Origin: Marinobacter salexigens
GTDB taxonomy: Bacteria; Pseudomonadota; Gammaproteobacteria; Pseudomonadales; Oleiphilaceae
Length of the DNA stretch: 57,634 bases
Reading direction: 5' to 3'
Assembly (NCBI RefSeq): GCF_018860765.1
Contig: NZ_JAHKPV010000001.1
Coordinates: 1 to 57,634, forward strand
In this document: one piece after another, positions 1 through 9,583 of the stretch
How the letters are laid out: each line of letters starts with the position of its first letter
Numbering within the stretch: position 1 is the stretch's first letter
Notes under the pieces: generated by a model
Seen by the model: only the letters and a program-made list of their open reading frames with translations
Told to the model about the DNA's origin: nothing
Databases searched by the model: none
Program-made: the position numbers and the translations under genes

Positions 1-125
1 AAACTCAATTTTCGACGAGTCGCTGTCTTGGTATTTCTTGTCGAAATACTCCAGTCAGCGCCCACACGAATTACTTGGTCAATTTGTTAAAGAGCGTTTG
101 AGCCGTTGCTCAATCAAGGTGGCGT
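1..125 (-). other. Leader of an rRNA operon running leftwards (16S gene lies beyond the left edge)
   Basis: Read on the minus strand, this stretch has the layout of a gammaproteobacterial rRNA leader: a boxA-type element GCTCTTTAACA, then a GTGTGGGCGCTGA segment closely resembling the E. coli rrn leader after boxA. It lies directly downstream of three strong tandem promoters. The mature 16S sequence itself is not in the window. In Pseudomonas the tyrosyl-tRNA synthetase gene also lies immediately before an rRNA operon, which supports the reading. The open frames that cross this region are not credible genes. Confidence 0.85.
85..96 (-). promoter_or_regulatory. boxA antitermination element of the rRNA leader
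   Basis: On the minus strand this reads CGCTCTTTAACA, matching the rrn boxA core TGCTCTTTAACA bound by NusB/NusE (S10). It lies about 30 bases downstream of the proximal promoter, as expected for rRNA antitermination. Confidence 0.85.
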
Positions 126-153
126 ATTCTACATCGTCTCGCCGCCTTGTCAA
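126..153 (-). promoter_or_regulatory. rRNA promoter, proximal
   Basis: On the minus strand there is a perfect -35 TTGACA (148-153), a 16-bp spacer and a -10 TAGAAT (126-131), followed by a GC-rich discriminator. It is the copy nearest the rRNA gene and shares the same -35/-10 pair with the two copies upstream. Confidence 0.85.
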
Positions 154-238
154 CCGTTTTTTTCGAGTCGTTTCAGAAGCTTCCCTTCCAAAACCACCGA
201 TACTTACCGGCTGTTTCATACTTGATTTCGAGGAGCGT

Positions 239-266
239 ATTCTACATCGAATCCCAACCCTGTCAA
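239..266 (-). promoter_or_regulatory. rRNA promoter, middle
   Basis: On the minus strand: -35 TTGACA (261-266), 16-bp spacer, -10 TAGAAT (239-244), then the GC-rich start ACGCTCC. Identical core hexamers and spacer length to the flanking copies indicate a tandem array. Confidence 0.85.
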
Positions 267-370
267 CTGTTATTTCGAAGAATCTTAAAAGCCTTTTCTT
301 CAATACTTTCAAACAGTTAACTCTCTCAAAACACTCCGCTGTTCCGGTGTGTCCCTCAAGCGAGATGCGC

Positions 371-398
371 ATTCTACAGACACAAGGATTTCTGTCAA
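371..398 (-). promoter_or_regulatory. rRNA promoter, distal
   Basis: On the minus strand: -35 TTGACA (393-398), 16-bp spacer, -10 TAGAAT (371-376). The -35 lies only about 40 bp beyond the tyrS stop codon, and I see no intrinsic terminator between them, so tyrS transcripts may read into the rRNA operon. Confidence 0.85.
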
Positions 399-437
399 CG
401 GCCATTTGGATAAAACTTAAAAATAACCTGAAATCGG

Positions 438-1640
438 TCAAGCTGTGATCAAAACCCGGGCAATCTTCTTCTTTCCTGCCTGAATTACACAGCTATCACC
501 TTCGACAAAGGAGCGTTCGCCCTCAAATTTCTGACCATCAACAAAAACCGCACCTCTTCCCAAAACGTCACGCGCAGCTGCACCATTCTTTACCAGCCCC
601 GATAAACGCAACACTGAAGCCATCAAAATCTCGGACTGCCCCTCCAGTGAAACCGTGACGTCGGGCACATTCTCCGGAATATCCCCGAGCGCAACCCGAT
701 TACCAGCCGAATTATGTGCAGTCTGCGCCGCCTCTTCATTATGGAAGCGTGTGATAATTTCTTCGGCTAGCAGCTTTTTATAGTCTTGCGGGTTAGCACC
801 CTCATCTACAGCCTTTCTGAATTCGCTAACCTCTTTAAGCGGGCGGAAGCTCAAAAGTTCAAAGTAACGCCATAACAGCTCATCAGGCACAGAAAGCAGC
901 TTGGTATACATTTCGCCCGGCGAGTCGTTAACACCTATATAGTTGCCGAGAGATTTAGACATCTTCTGAACGCCATCCAAGCCCTCTAGGATAGGCATAG
1001 TAAGGACCGCTTGAGGCTTCTGCCCGTAGTGTTTCTGCAAAATGCGCCCCATCAGAAGGTTGAACTTCTGATCTGTGCCACCCAACTCAACATCTGCCTC
1101 TAAGGCAACTGAGTCGTAACCCTGTATTAAAGGATAGAGAAATTCATGGATAGCGATAGGCTGCTCGGCGCGGTAACGTTTGGTGAAATCATCACGTTCC
1201 AGCATCCGGGCGACCGTATACTGCCCTGCCAAGCGAATCATATCTGCGGCAGCCAACTTGCTCATCCACTCGGAGTTGAAGACCACCCGTGTTTTCTCAC
1301 GATCCAGAATCTTGAACACCTGCTCTTTATAGGTAATCGCGTTTTGAGCGACTTGCTCATCGGTCAACGGTGGACGCGTAACACTTTTACCTGAAGGGTC
1401 GCCAATCTTTCCGGTGAAGTCACCAATCAGAAAAATGACCTCATGGCCAAGGTCCTGAAACTGGCGCAGCTTATTGATGAGGACAGTGTGCCCAAGGTGA
1501 AGGTCGGGGGCAGTGGGGTCGAAACCCGCTTTAATGCGCAAAGGCCGACCTTCTTTTAGCTTTGCAATCAAGTCATCTTCGGGTATTAGCTCGTCTACAC
1601 CACGCTTAATAATGGCCAGCGCTTCATCAATAGATGCCAT
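438..1640 (-). CDS. tyrS: Tyrosyl-tRNA synthetase
   Basis: A class I aminoacyl-tRNA synthetase that charges tRNA-Tyr with tyrosine in the cytoplasm. The 400-residue protein has the HIGH-type motif HLGH at 48-51 and the KMSKS loop at 226-230. An S4-like RNA-binding domain fills roughly the last 65 residues. Length and the HLGH/KMSKS spacing fit the TyrZ-like form found in Pseudomonas rather than E. coli TyrS. The ATG start is the natural one. It is transcribed towards the rRNA promoters, with a divergent M23 peptidase gene on the other side. Confidence 0.96.
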   Translation of the reverse strand: MASIDEALAIIKRGVDELIPEDDLIAKLKEGRPLRIKAGFDPTAPDLHLGHTVLINKLRQFQDLGHEVIFLIGDFTGKIGDPSGKSVTRPPLTDEQVAQNAITYKEQVFKILDREKTRVVFNSEWMSKLAAADMIRLAGQYTVARMLERDDFTKRYRAEQPIAIHEFLYPLIQGYDSVALEADVELGGTDQKFNLLMGRILQKHYGQKPQAVLTMPILEGLDGVQKMSKSLGNYIGVNDSPGEMYTKLLSVPDELLWRYFELLSFRPLKEVSEFRKAVDEGANPQDYKKLLAEEIITRFHNEEAAQTAHNSAGNRVALGDIPENVPDVTVSLEGQSEILMASVLRLSGLVKNGAAARDVLGRGAVFVDGQKFEGERSFVEGDSCVIQAGKKKIARVLITA

Positions 1641-1932
1641 GAATAATTCATCCCCAATCAGTTTCGCAAATTATCAGTTACAGAGCTCTACAAAAGAAAT
1701 CTGTGAGTTACCCGACGCCCTGCTAAAGTGTGAATGCTCAGTTTTTAAACAATTTTACGCAGTCTGGGCGGACGCATTATATCAATGACGTCACAATAAA
1801 TCCGACCAGCAGCGTAACAGCCGTAATGTTCTGCGCTGTTACACATACTTTTTATACGGTAATCTGTTGGCCTATACTTGAAAAACAGCTTTAATTGGGT
1901 AGTACAAGCTGCCGGAATACCGATTAAAACGG

Positions 1933-3324
1933 ATGCGACACGTGCTGAATATGTTACCAAAAACCCACATTACCATCGCTGCAGCTGCAACAGTTGTAGT
2001 GACTACCGCAATTTTGATGAGCCCCAGCGCAGAAGTTGAGGCTAAGAGAATGTCCTATACGCTGGATCTAGAGCAAGGCCAAGTCTCGGCAATTGTCTCG
2101 CAAAAACCACAACAAAAACCTATAAAGACGCCCGAACCAGCAGCAGTAGAGCAACACTCCGAAATCACACCTCAGCAGGTTGAGGCGGCCGCTCCATCAG
2201 AACCCGAGAGTCGTCTAACTTGGCAATCATTCAAGATTAAATCAGGCGACACCCTATCCTCTCTCTTTAAGAAAGCCGGATTGAATGATGGCACCATGCT
2301 TTCCGTCATTCATGGTGAAGGAGAAGCAGACAAGCTGCAGCGTTTGTATGCAGGAGAAACGATTCGCTTCGCTATTGATAGCGAGGGCGAGCTCGCCGCA
2401 ATTGAGCTCCAACGTAGTTTGCTGGAAACGCTGAAGATTCAGAAACAGGAAAGCTCTTACATCGGTCAGTCTGAGCAGCGGGAACCTGAATCCAAACCTG
2501 CGTTTGCATCCGGCACCATTGACGGCTCGCTTTACCTTGGGGCACGGGATGCTGGCCTAAATGATCGGCTGACTATGGAGCTTGCAGGCATTTTCGGTTG
2601 GGATATCGATTTTGTATACGATGTTCGCAAAGGCGATCAATTTGAAGTCGTATATGAAGAACTCTACATTGATGGAGAGAAGTTCAGTACTGGTCGCATT
2701 CTGTCTGCACGCTTTGTAAACCGCGGCCAAGAAAACATCGCGATACTCTACACTGACAGCAATGGCGATAGCGACTATTACACTCCAGAAGGAAAAAGCA
2801 TGCGCAAAGCTTTTTTGCGTGCCCCTATCGACGCGCGAATTTCCTCTTCGTTTAACCTCCAGCGCCGCCACCCCGTGCTAGATGTTGTCCGCCCCCATGA
2901 AGGAACAGATTATGCCGCGCCGCCGGGCTCACCTATCAAAGCTGCCGGTAACGGACGGGTGCAGTTTTCTGGCTGGAAGGGTGGCTATGGCCGCACAATT
3001 GTTCTAAAGCATGGCGATAATATCACCACACTTTACGCACACATGAGCCGGATCGGTAAAGGCATGAAAACCGGCGCACGAGTCAAACAAGGCGACGTCA
3101 TTGGCTACGTTGGTTCATCGGGTATGGTGACGGGGCCTCACTTGCATTACGAATTCCGCGTGAACGGCTCGCCTCGCAACTCCCGAACTGTGAAGCTACC
3201 AGACGCCCAGCCCATTCCGGCTACCGAGTTGGCAAGGTTCAAGGCCCATACGGAACAGCAAGTTGCACAATTTGACGCCTTCAGAAGCAACTATAAGCAT
3301 CTAGCTTTGGTCTCGGAAGACTAA
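1933..3324 (+). CDS. M23 family metallopeptidase (MepM-like murein endopeptidase)
   Basis: A probable periplasmic murein DD-endopeptidase that cuts peptide cross-links during wall growth. After a hydrophobic N-terminal anchor or signal (about residues 11-31) comes a LysM/OapA-like segment (KSGDTLSSLF, about 103-112). The C-terminal M23 domain carries its zinc ligands: H322 and D326 in HEGTD, H370 in LYAH, and HLH at 403-405. The second methionine (1951) is also a possible start, and neither has a strong ribosome site. It is six bases upstream of anmK, forming a wall-turnover operon. The order tyrS/peptidase/anmK is that of Pseudomonas. Confidence 0.92.
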   Translation: MRHVLNMLPKTHITIAAAATVVVTTAILMSPSAEVEAKRMSYTLDLEQGQVSAIVSQKPQQKPIKTPEPAAVEQHSEITPQQVEAAAPSEPESRLTWQSFKIKSGDTLSSLFKKAGLNDGTMLSVIHGEGEADKLQRLYAGETIRFAIDSEGELAAIELQRSLLETLKIQKQESSYIGQSEQREPESKPAFASGTIDGSLYLGARDAGLNDRLTMELAGIFGWDIDFVYDVRKGDQFEVVYEELYIDGEKFSTGRILSARFVNRGQENIAILYTDSNGDSDYYTPEGKSMRKAFLRAPIDARISSSFNLQRRHPVLDVVRPHEGTDYAAPPGSPIKAAGNGRVQFSGWKGGYGRTIVLKHGDNITTLYAHMSRIGKGMKTGARVKQGDVIGYVGSSGMVTGPHLHYEFRVNGSPRNSRTVKLPDAQPIPATELARFKAHTEQQVAQFDAFRSNYKHLALVSED

Positions 3325-3330
3325 AACCGA

Positions 3331-4428
3331 ATGGAAACTTGGATCGGGCTCATGTCCGGCACCAGCATGGACGGCATAGACGCCGTGCTGGTGTCCTTTC
3401 AGGGCAAAACCCTTTGTACACATGCAACACGATCCTCCCCCTACCCTGAAGATCTACGCCAACGGTTAATACTGGCAAGCCAGAATCAAGCCACGCCAGA
3501 CGAAGTGGGAGAGCTTGATACGCTGGTCGGTGCGCTTTTCGCGGACGCCGCAGAGGCCCTTATCCGCGAATCCTTCGCAGACAGACCCTCCATTCGAGCT
3601 ATCGGAAGTCACGGACAAACCCTACGGCATCAACCGTCCGGGCCTGCCCGATTCTCTCTTCAAATAGGAAACCCATCTATTATCGCGGAAAAAACCGGGG
3701 TTACATCCGTAGGTGACTTTCGCAGCAGAGACATGGCAGCCGGAGGACAAGGCGCTCCGTTGGTTCCGGCCTTCCACCAGCATTACTTTGGCTCAAAAAC
3801 CGAGGACAGGTGCATTCTCAATCTCGGTGGCATCGCTAACATTACTTGGCTTCCGTCTGATCCCAATAGCCCGGTAACGGGCTTCGACACCGGGCCCGCA
3901 AACGCTTTAATGGACGCTTGGTGCCAGGATCAAACCGGCCGCCCTTACGATGAGGATGGCCAATGGGCTCAGGAAGGGATTGTTGATCAGGCACTACTCA
4001 GCGACATGCTTTCAGACGCGTATTTTGAGCGCCCGGCCCCAAAGAGCACCGGAAAAGAAAAGTTTAACCTCTGTTGGATTAGAACCCTTGTACAAAGGCA
4101 CGAGGAGGTTCGGCCAGAAGACGTTCAGCGAACTCTGCTACAACTTTCTGTGATAACGACCGTCAGGCAAATGCCTCAGTCGCCGACTATGGTCGTGTAT
4201 GTTTGCGGGGGCGGCACCCGTAACCGACTGCTCATGAAGGAGCTTGCTCAGGCACTTAGCCCTATACGTATGCTCAGCACTGCTGAACTGGGCCTTGATC
4301 CTCAGTGGGTAGAGCCCACGGCCTTTGCATGGCTGGCCCGCCAAACCATCTCCAGTCTGCCGGGGAATCTGGCGGAGGTAACAGGAGCAAGAGGCCCACG
4401 GATACTAGGCGCGATTTACCCCGCATAA
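3331..4428 (+). CDS. anmK: Anhydro-N-acetylmuramic acid kinase
   Basis: Phosphorylates and opens 1,6-anhydro-MurNAc recovered from peptidoglycan, giving MurNAc-6-phosphate for recycling. The 365-residue protein opens with the family signature GLMSGTSMDGID (residues 6-17) and has the sugar and ATP site motifs GSHGQT and FDTGPAN further on, as well as CGGGTRN in the C-terminal half. It follows the M23 peptidase by six bases, so a cell-wall cutting enzyme and a recycling kinase are co-transcribed. It converges on erpA. Confidence 0.96.
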   Translation: METWIGLMSGTSMDGIDAVLVSFQGKTLCTHATRSSPYPEDLRQRLILASQNQATPDEVGELDTLVGALFADAAEALIRESFADRPSIRAIGSHGQTLRHQPSGPARFSLQIGNPSIIAEKTGVTSVGDFRSRDMAAGGQGAPLVPAFHQHYFGSKTEDRCILNLGGIANITWLPSDPNSPVTGFDTGPANALMDAWCQDQTGRPYDEDGQWAQEGIVDQALLSDMLSDAYFERPAPKSTGKEKFNLCWIRTLVQRHEEVRPEDVQRTLLQLSVITTVRQMPQSPTMVVYVCGGGTRNRLLMKELAQALSPIRMLSTAELGLDPQWVEPTAFAWLARQTISSLPGNLAEVTGARGPRILGAIYPA

Positions 4429-4493
4429 AACGAACAGCCTTTATCAACGGCTAGCGCCATCTAACAAAAGCTCCCCCCGGTAGTAGCAACACA

Positions 4494-4847
4494 TCAAATC
4501 GTGAACGAACTGCCACAGCCACAAGTAGTGCTAGCATTGGGGTTTTGCACAACAAACTGAGAGCCTTGCAAACCCTCTTGATAATCGATGGTAGCGCCAA
4601 CCAGATATTGGTAGCTCATTGGATCAACCAATAGTACGGCTCCGTCCCGCTCTATAACCGTATCTTCTTCATCCTGACTTTCATCGAACGAGAACCCATA
4701 CTGGAACCCGGAGCACCCCCCGCCGGTAACGAATACACGCAGCCTGAGGTCGGCATTTCCCTCCTCATCAACCAGCTCTCGTACCTTGTTGACTGCACTG
4801 TCGCTGAAAAACAGCGGTGCTGCCATTTGTTGCTGGACTACACTCAA
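4494..4847 (-). CDS. erpA: Iron-sulfur cluster insertion protein ErpA (TTG start)
   Basis: An A-type carrier that delivers Fe-S clusters to target proteins such as those of isoprenoid synthesis. The three cluster cysteines are present as GGGCSGF (C45) and CGC (C109 and C111). The frame is open back to 4910, but I place the start at a TTG (4845-4847): a GGAGG ribosome site (4853-4857) lies five bases before it, and the resulting 117 residues match E. coli ErpA in length and in its opening MS. It is the last gene of an argC-DUF6776-bactofilin-erpA operon. Confidence 0.93.
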   Translation of the reverse strand: MSVVQQQMAAPLFFSDSAVNKVRELVDEEGNADLRLRVFVTGGGCSGFQYGFSFDESQDEEDTVIERDGAVLLVDPMSYQYLVGATIDYQEGLQGSQFVVQNPNASTTCGCGSSFTI

Positions 4848-4910
4848 GTTTGCCTCCGGATTACCTGATAGAACTACAGGGATTATGGTATTCCTGAGTA
4901 AAACAATCAA

Positions 4911-5390
4911 CTATTCAGATTTACCGCTATCTTCTTCAGAAAACTCGTTACCGTCTGTACCCAGTCGGCTATCACTCGCTTCAGAGCGGAGGGGCTTATC
5001 TTGAGCCAACAATCCCGACGGTTCGCGCTGATGAACGAGGTTGCCATTTACTGATGAACCCATGGCCATCTGGATAAGATTGTAATAAACGCTACCGTTT
5101 ATGGCGGCTTTTTCGGCGAGCTCTAGATGCGCAGATGCATGGACGTCGCCGTGAACTGTGCCGTTAATAATAACGTGCGGGGCATCTATATCACCGGTAA
5201 TTTCACCGACTTCCGAGACTCGTAAAACCGCATCACTGCCATCTTCAGCCAGCACTTTACCCCTTATCTGGCCGTCTACATGCAAGCCGCCCGAGAAACG
5301 AACATCACCCTCGATAGTGGTACGTGAAGATATCAGGGTATCAAAGCTGCCTGTGGGCCGGCGGGGCTTTTGCTTTTTTCTCCCAAGCAT
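4911..5390 (-). CDS. Bactofilin (polymer-forming cytoskeletal protein)
   Basis: A 159-residue bactofilin. A short basic N-terminus (RKKQKPRRP) precedes a right-handed beta-helix of about 100 residues with the usual short repeats (IEGDVRFSGGLHVDGQIRGKV and similar steps). The tail is charged and probably disordered. Bactofilins polymerise without nucleotide and often anchor envelope enzymes or shape determinants. It starts two bases after a membrane coiled-coil protein and sits upstream of erpA, an arrangement shared with pseudomonads. Its precise role here is not evident from sequence. Confidence 0.9.
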   Translation of the reverse strand: MLGRKKQKPRRPTGSFDTLISSRTTIEGDVRFSGGLHVDGQIRGKVLAEDGSDAVLRVSEVGEITGDIDAPHVIINGTVHGDVHASAHLELAEKAAINGSVYYNLIQMAMGSSVNGNLVHQREPSGLLAQDKPLRSEASDSRLGTDGNEFSEEDSGKSE

Positions 5391-5392
5391 GT

Positions 5393-6154
5393 CTAGTTCT
5401 CCGTTAAATCATTCCAGTCGAATGTACGTTCAGCCTGAGAGGATTTGCGTCCCTCAGCCTGAGCAACCACCTGCACCTCCAGTGGCTCGAACCCCTTAGG
5501 CAAAGCCAACTTACCCTCCACATCCTGAAAGTACCGAAAGCGGAATTTGACACCAAGATCTTCTATTTCTTGGGATAGGTCGCGTAGTGCAATGACTTCT
5601 TTTTGCGCATCACGCATACCTATTATATTGACCGCGACCACTCCAGAAATGTAGCTCTTGTTGTTGCCCACCTGAGTCAGCACCAACTTAAAGCTATACA
5701 CGCTATCCAAACGATCACTGGTCAGAGAAAAGCGGTCAACCTGCAAGCCTTTGCTAGTCTCCGAAGGAGCCATAATATTTTTGTAGAAAGTTAAATCTGA
5801 CTGCAATGCGCCAACGCGGGTTTCCAGATCAACGATTATGTTCCGGGCCTGACTCAGAGCTTGCCCGTCAACCAACTTTCCACGCTCAAGATTAACCAAC
5901 TGCTGCTGCGTTTCGCGATAATTGCTCTCCAGAACTGCAATCTCGACTTCTAACTCTGCAACTTTGGACTCTAACTGCTCGTTAGAGGTCTCCGCATTGA
6001 TGGAGCGCGAACCTCCCAGAACCAAACCGCCGTAATAACCGGCTGCGGCAGCGACAACGGTTAAAATAATTAGAGTGAGCGCCCACCTCCACCGGTCTCC
6101 CGGGCGACGGCGGATAACCACATATTCATCTGCCGGTTTCCGTTGTTCGCTCAC
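5393..6154 (-). CDS. DUF6776-type membrane coiled-coil protein
   Basis: A 253-residue protein of unknown function. A basic N-terminus is followed by one transmembrane helix (about residues 25-47) and a long coiled coil (about 55-125, rich in heptad L, E and Q). The C-terminal domain is beta-rich and probably periplasmic. This matches the DUF6776 family in layout as I recall it. It is nine bases downstream of argC and two bases upstream of the bactofilin gene, so the membrane protein and the cytoskeletal polymer may act together; that is inference from position. Confidence 0.8.
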   Translation of the reverse strand: MSEQRKPADEYVVIRRRPGDRWRWALTLIILTVVAAAAGYYGGLVLGGSRSINAETSNEQLESKVAELEVEIAVLESNYRETQQQLVNLERGKLVDGQALSQARNIIVDLETRVGALQSDLTFYKNIMAPSETSKGLQVDRFSLTSDRLDSVYSFKLVLTQVGNNKSYISGVVAVNIIGMRDAQKEVIALRDLSQEIEDLGVKFRFRYFQDVEGKLALPKGFEPLEVQVVAQAEGRKSSQAERTFDWNDLTEN

Positions 6155-6163
6155 GGGCGTTCC

Positions 6164-7201
6164 TTAGGGCAACAGCGCAGGTGCTTCGAGGCCCATAGTT
6201 TCTTTCATGCCAAACATGATGTTCATGTTCTGAATAGCCTGGCCAGCAGCCCCTTTAACAAGGTTATCAATAACCGAGGAGATGATCACAATGTTACTCT
6301 GTTCCTGACGGTGCAAAGCCATGCGGCACAAGTTAGCACCCCGCACGCTGCGGGTCTCGGGATGGCTACCGAACGGCATTACATCCACAAACGGCTCATC
6401 GCGATAGCGCTCTTCGAACAGATTTTGCAAGCGACCGAAATCAACCGGATTTTTTAATTCCGCATAGAGAGTCGCCTCTATGCCACGAATCATCGGAACC
6501 AGATGTGGCACAAAGGTAACGCCGATTTCCACACCCGCTGCAATGGACAATCCCTGACGAATTTCCGGCAAATGACGATGGCCTGATGCACCATAGGCCT
6601 TGAAGCTCTCGCTTATCTCACCGTGCAACATACCGATCTTGCCCTGCCGGCCACCACCACTGGCGCCAGACTTTGCATCGGCAATCAGGCGAGAAGGGTC
6701 AACCAGGCCCTGCTCGAGCAGAGGAAGGAAACCAAGTTGGACAGCTGTTGGGTAGCAACCCGGGTTGGCAACCAGCTGCGCCTTGGAAATTTCATCACGC
6801 ACAACTTCAGGTAATCCGTAAACGGCCTTCTCTGCCCACTCTGTCGACTCGTGGGGCATGCCGTACCATTGCGACCAGACCTTCAAGTCTTTAAGACGGA
6901 AATCGGCCGATAGGTCGACCACCCGCACACCCGCAGCCATTAACTCGGGAATCAGTCGCATGGCAACACCGTGTGGTGTTGCAAAAAACACCAAATCACA
7001 GGCTGACAGCACTCCAGCGTCGGGCTCTGAATAAGCCAAATCAAAATGCCCACGGAGGTTCGGGTACATGTCGGCAACCGGCATTCCGGCCTCAGACCTT
7101 GAGGTTATGCAACTAACCGTAACTTCCGGATGGACAGCGAGAATTCTGAGCAGTTCGACGCCGGTATACCCGGTGCCGCCCACAATACCTACTTTAATCA
7201 A
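6164..7201 (-). CDS. argC: N-acetyl-gamma-glutamyl-phosphate reductase
   Basis: Third step of arginine synthesis: NADPH-dependent reduction of N-acetylglutamyl phosphate to the semialdehyde. The 345-residue protein has the dinucleotide-binding start [10 protein letters not shown] (5-14) and the catalytic cysteine in NPGCYPT (C149), with the conserved GHRHLPEI later. It heads the leftward operon with DUF6776, bactofilin and erpA. The upstream gap is shared with the divergent ClC gene. Confidence 0.96.
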   Translation of the reverse strand: MIKVGIVGGTGYTGVELLRILAVHPEVTVSCITSRSEAGMPVADMYPNLRGHFDLAYSEPDAGVLSACDLVFFATPHGVAMRLIPELMAAGVRVVDLSADFRLKDLKVWSQWYGMPHESTEWAEKAVYGLPEVVRDEISKAQLVANPGCYPTAVQLGFLPLLEQGLVDPSRLIADAKSGASGGGRQGKIGMLHGEISESFKAYGASGHRHLPEIRQGLSIAAGVEIGVTFVPHLVPMIRGIEATLYAELKNPVDFGRLQNLFEERYRDEPFVDVMPFGSHPETRSVRGANLCRMALHRQEQSNIVIISSVIDNLVKGAAGQAIQNMNIMFGMKETMGLEAPALLP

Positions 7202-7369
7202 GTTGCTCTCCAGCGACGTCGTATAAAGATTTATGAGTCGTTCTTTGTAGCTTAGCCACTTAGTCTATCATGATAAACCAACGACTTATTGCAGCTTGCA
7301 GAGCGACAGTTACAATGATGTCAGAAACCCTCTGGGAAACCATCCCCCTGTACCGGAACTCCGGCACTC

Positions 7370-9145
7370 ATGAATAAATTCTGGCACCAGATTGGTGAAA
7401 GATTCATCTCTGCTTTCCCGCGCCGACTATCCGGCGTGGACTCTTTGCCGCAACTGGCTATTCTTGGCTTGCTATCCGGATTGGTAACCGGCGGGGTTAT
7501 TTTAGTTTTCCGCCTGGCTATTGAATGGCCACTGGAGTATTTCCTGCCAGGTGAAGGCTCCGAGGCCTTCGAGAGCTTAGACATTCTTACTCGCGGACTA
7601 TTACCACTGGCTGGCGCTCTTGGCCTGGGCGTTCTGCTACACCGGCTAGCCACCCATGACAGAAAGGTCGGCGTTGTCCACGTAATGGAGCGCTTGAATT
7701 ACCATCAAGGGTACATCACCGCACGCAGCGCAGTTATACAATTTATTGTTGGTGTTACCACCGTTATTACCGGGCAATCCGCGGGCCGGGAAGGGCCTGC
7801 TGTACATTTGGGCGCTGCGTTTTCCAGCCTTATGGGACAGTGGATGCGGCTACCAAACACCAGCATTCGCACGTTAGTTGCCTGTGGCTGTGCAGCGGCC
7901 ATTTCCGCCTCGTTCAATACACCCATCTCCGGCGTTATTTTCGCCATGGAAGTGGTGATGATGGAATACACCATTGCCGGCTTCACCCCCATCATTCTTG
8001 CGGCCGTAAGCGCTGCGATTGTATCGCAGGTTGTGTACGGAACCGAACCCGCATTCAGCGTGCCAGCGCTAACAATGAATTCGCTGCTGGAGATACCCTG
8101 GATTTTATTGGTTGCCGTTGTTATCGGTGTTGCAGCGGCGCTGTTTATCCAGCTTGTCGATTCCATGGGGCGCTTCAACCATCGCCCTATTTTTCTCCGA
8201 GTAATTATTGCCGGTGTATTGATGGCACCGGTGGCTGTTCTTGTGCCCCAAACAATGGGCATCGGCTATGACACCGTGAATGAGACCATTAATGGCGAGC
8301 TAGGCTTCTGGCTGCTGCTAAGCGCAGGAGTGGCAAAGTTGTTGATCACGGCCCTGACTGTGGGCTTGGGCATGCCCAGCAGTATTATCGGTCCAACGTT
8401 GTTCATGGGCGCAACACTGGGTGGCGCAATGGGGCTAGTCGGCGCAGATATCTTGCCTGCTCAATCCTCATCGGTTGGCTTTTACGCCATGCTTGGAATG
8501 GGCGCGATGATGGGGGCGGTTCTCCAGGCGCCTTTGGCGGCACTAATGGCTTTAATGGAGCTAACACGCAACCCGCACATTATTCTCCCGGGCATGCTGA
8601 TTATTACCACGTCTTCCCTCATTACCAGTGAAGCCTTCGGTAAAAAGTCGCTATTCCTAACCGTTCTGAAAAGTCAGGGCCTGAGCTACCAGAGCTCCCC
8701 GGTTATTCAGGCCTTGCGCCGGGTCTCTGTGGCCGCGATTATGGACAAGAGTATTCTGCGCATAGAGAGGCACCTGACCCCCGAAGAGGCACGAAAAGCT
8801 CTCAAAGCGGAGCCGAAATGGCTAGTAGTAGAGGGCAGCAGTGGGCCAACATCTCTTTTGCCCGCTGTTGATCTGGCACGGTATCTAGAGGATTCAGAGG
8901 AGGTGGCTAGCGCCGATGAGACACATTCTATCGAATCTATTGATCTGATGGACATCCCCGCAAACCGGCGCGATATAGCACCAGTGCAATATCAAGCCAC
9001 TCTTGAAGAGGCGATGCATGAGTTTGAGACCACTAGTGCAGAAGCCCTTTATGTGCAGCGCCATGTGGCACCAATGATTCAACGGGTTTATGGCGTTGTC
9101 CTTAAATCTGATATCGAAAGCTATTATCAATATCGACGGAGTTGA
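7370..9145 (+). CDS. ClC-family chloride/proton transporter with C-terminal CBS-like domain
   Basis: An integral membrane ClC protein of 591 residues. The gating-glutamate motif GREGP is present (E141), as is the later anion-pore segment GLGMPSSIIGP. The usual first selectivity motif GSGIP is replaced by a divergent segment around residues 100-110, so the central serine is not obvious and anion preference is uncertain. Residues after about 450 look like a cytoplasmic CBS-pair regulatory module. It is three bases upstream of hemJ and probably heads the operon through hemL. Confidence 0.9.
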   Translation: MNKFWHQIGERFISAFPRRLSGVDSLPQLAILGLLSGLVTGGVILVFRLAIEWPLEYFLPGEGSEAFESLDILTRGLLPLAGALGLGVLLHRLATHDRKVGVVHVMERLNYHQGYITARSAVIQFIVGVTTVITGQSAGREGPAVHLGAAFSSLMGQWMRLPNTSIRTLVACGCAAAISASFNTPISGVIFAMEVVMMEYTIAGFTPIILAAVSAAIVSQVVYGTEPAFSVPALTMNSLLEIPWILLVAVVIGVAAALFIQLVDSMGRFNHRPIFLRVIIAGVLMAPVAVLVPQTMGIGYDTVNETINGELGFWLLLSAGVAKLLITALTVGLGMPSSIIGPTLFMGATLGGAMGLVGADILPAQSSSVGFYAMLGMGAMMGAVLQAPLAALMALMELTRNPHIILPGMLIITTSSLITSEAFGKKSLFLTVLKSQGLSYQSSPVIQALRRVSVAAIMDKSILRIERHLTPEEARKALKAEPKWLVVEGSSGPTSLLPAVDLARYLEDSEEVASADETHSIESIDLMDIPANRRDIAPVQYQATLEEAMHEFETTSAEALYVQRHVAPMIQRVYGVVLKSDIESYYQYRRS

Positions 9146-9148
9146 CCA

Positions 9149-9571
9149 ATGCTGTGGGTTAAAGCCTTTCACATAATTTCTCTGGTGTGCTGGTTCGCGG
9201 GTATTTTTTATCTGCCAAGGCTGTTTGTATACCACGCTGCCTGTGAGGATGAGCCGGGGCGGGAGCGTTTCAAGATTATGGAGCGCAAGCTTTATCGGGG
9301 TATCACCACACCTTCAATGATCGCCACCGTCATTTTTGGCGTTTGGCTACTCAGCTATAACCTATCCGGATATTTCAGCCAAGGCTGGCTACACGCGAAA
9401 CTGTTACTCGTAGCAGCGCTGATTGCCTATCATTTTTATTGCGGACACCTAGTCAAGGTGTTTCGCGACGATCTCAACACACGTAGCCATGTATTCTATC
9501 GCTGGTTCAATGAGCTACCGGTGTTCATCTTGCTCGCAGTTGTTATTCTCGCTGTCGTTAAACCGTTCTAG
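9149..9571 (+). CDS. hemJ: Protoporphyrinogen IX oxidase HemJ
   Basis: A 140-residue membrane protein of the HemJ (UPF0093) family, which oxidises protoporphyrinogen IX to protoporphyrin IX in heme synthesis. It has about four transmembrane helices, the conserved N-terminal histidine in KAFHIISLVCWFAG, the YLPRLFVYH segment and MERKLY. It lies between the ClC gene and thiD, and hemL (early heme pathway) ends the same run, so two heme steps flank thiamine genes in one operon. Confidence 0.9.
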   Translation: MLWVKAFHIISLVCWFAGIFYLPRLFVYHAACEDEPGRERFKIMERKLYRGITTPSMIATVIFGVWLLSYNLSGYFSQGWLHAKLLLVAALIAYHFYCGHLVKVFRDDLNTRSHVFYRWFNELPVFILLAVVILAVVKPF

Positions 9572-9583
9572 GGAGTTTTAGCC

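Noticed and set aside
38..448. Open frames on both strands across the first 440 bases
   Set aside because: They cross the rRNA promoters and leader, have no ribosome sites and resemble no protein family.
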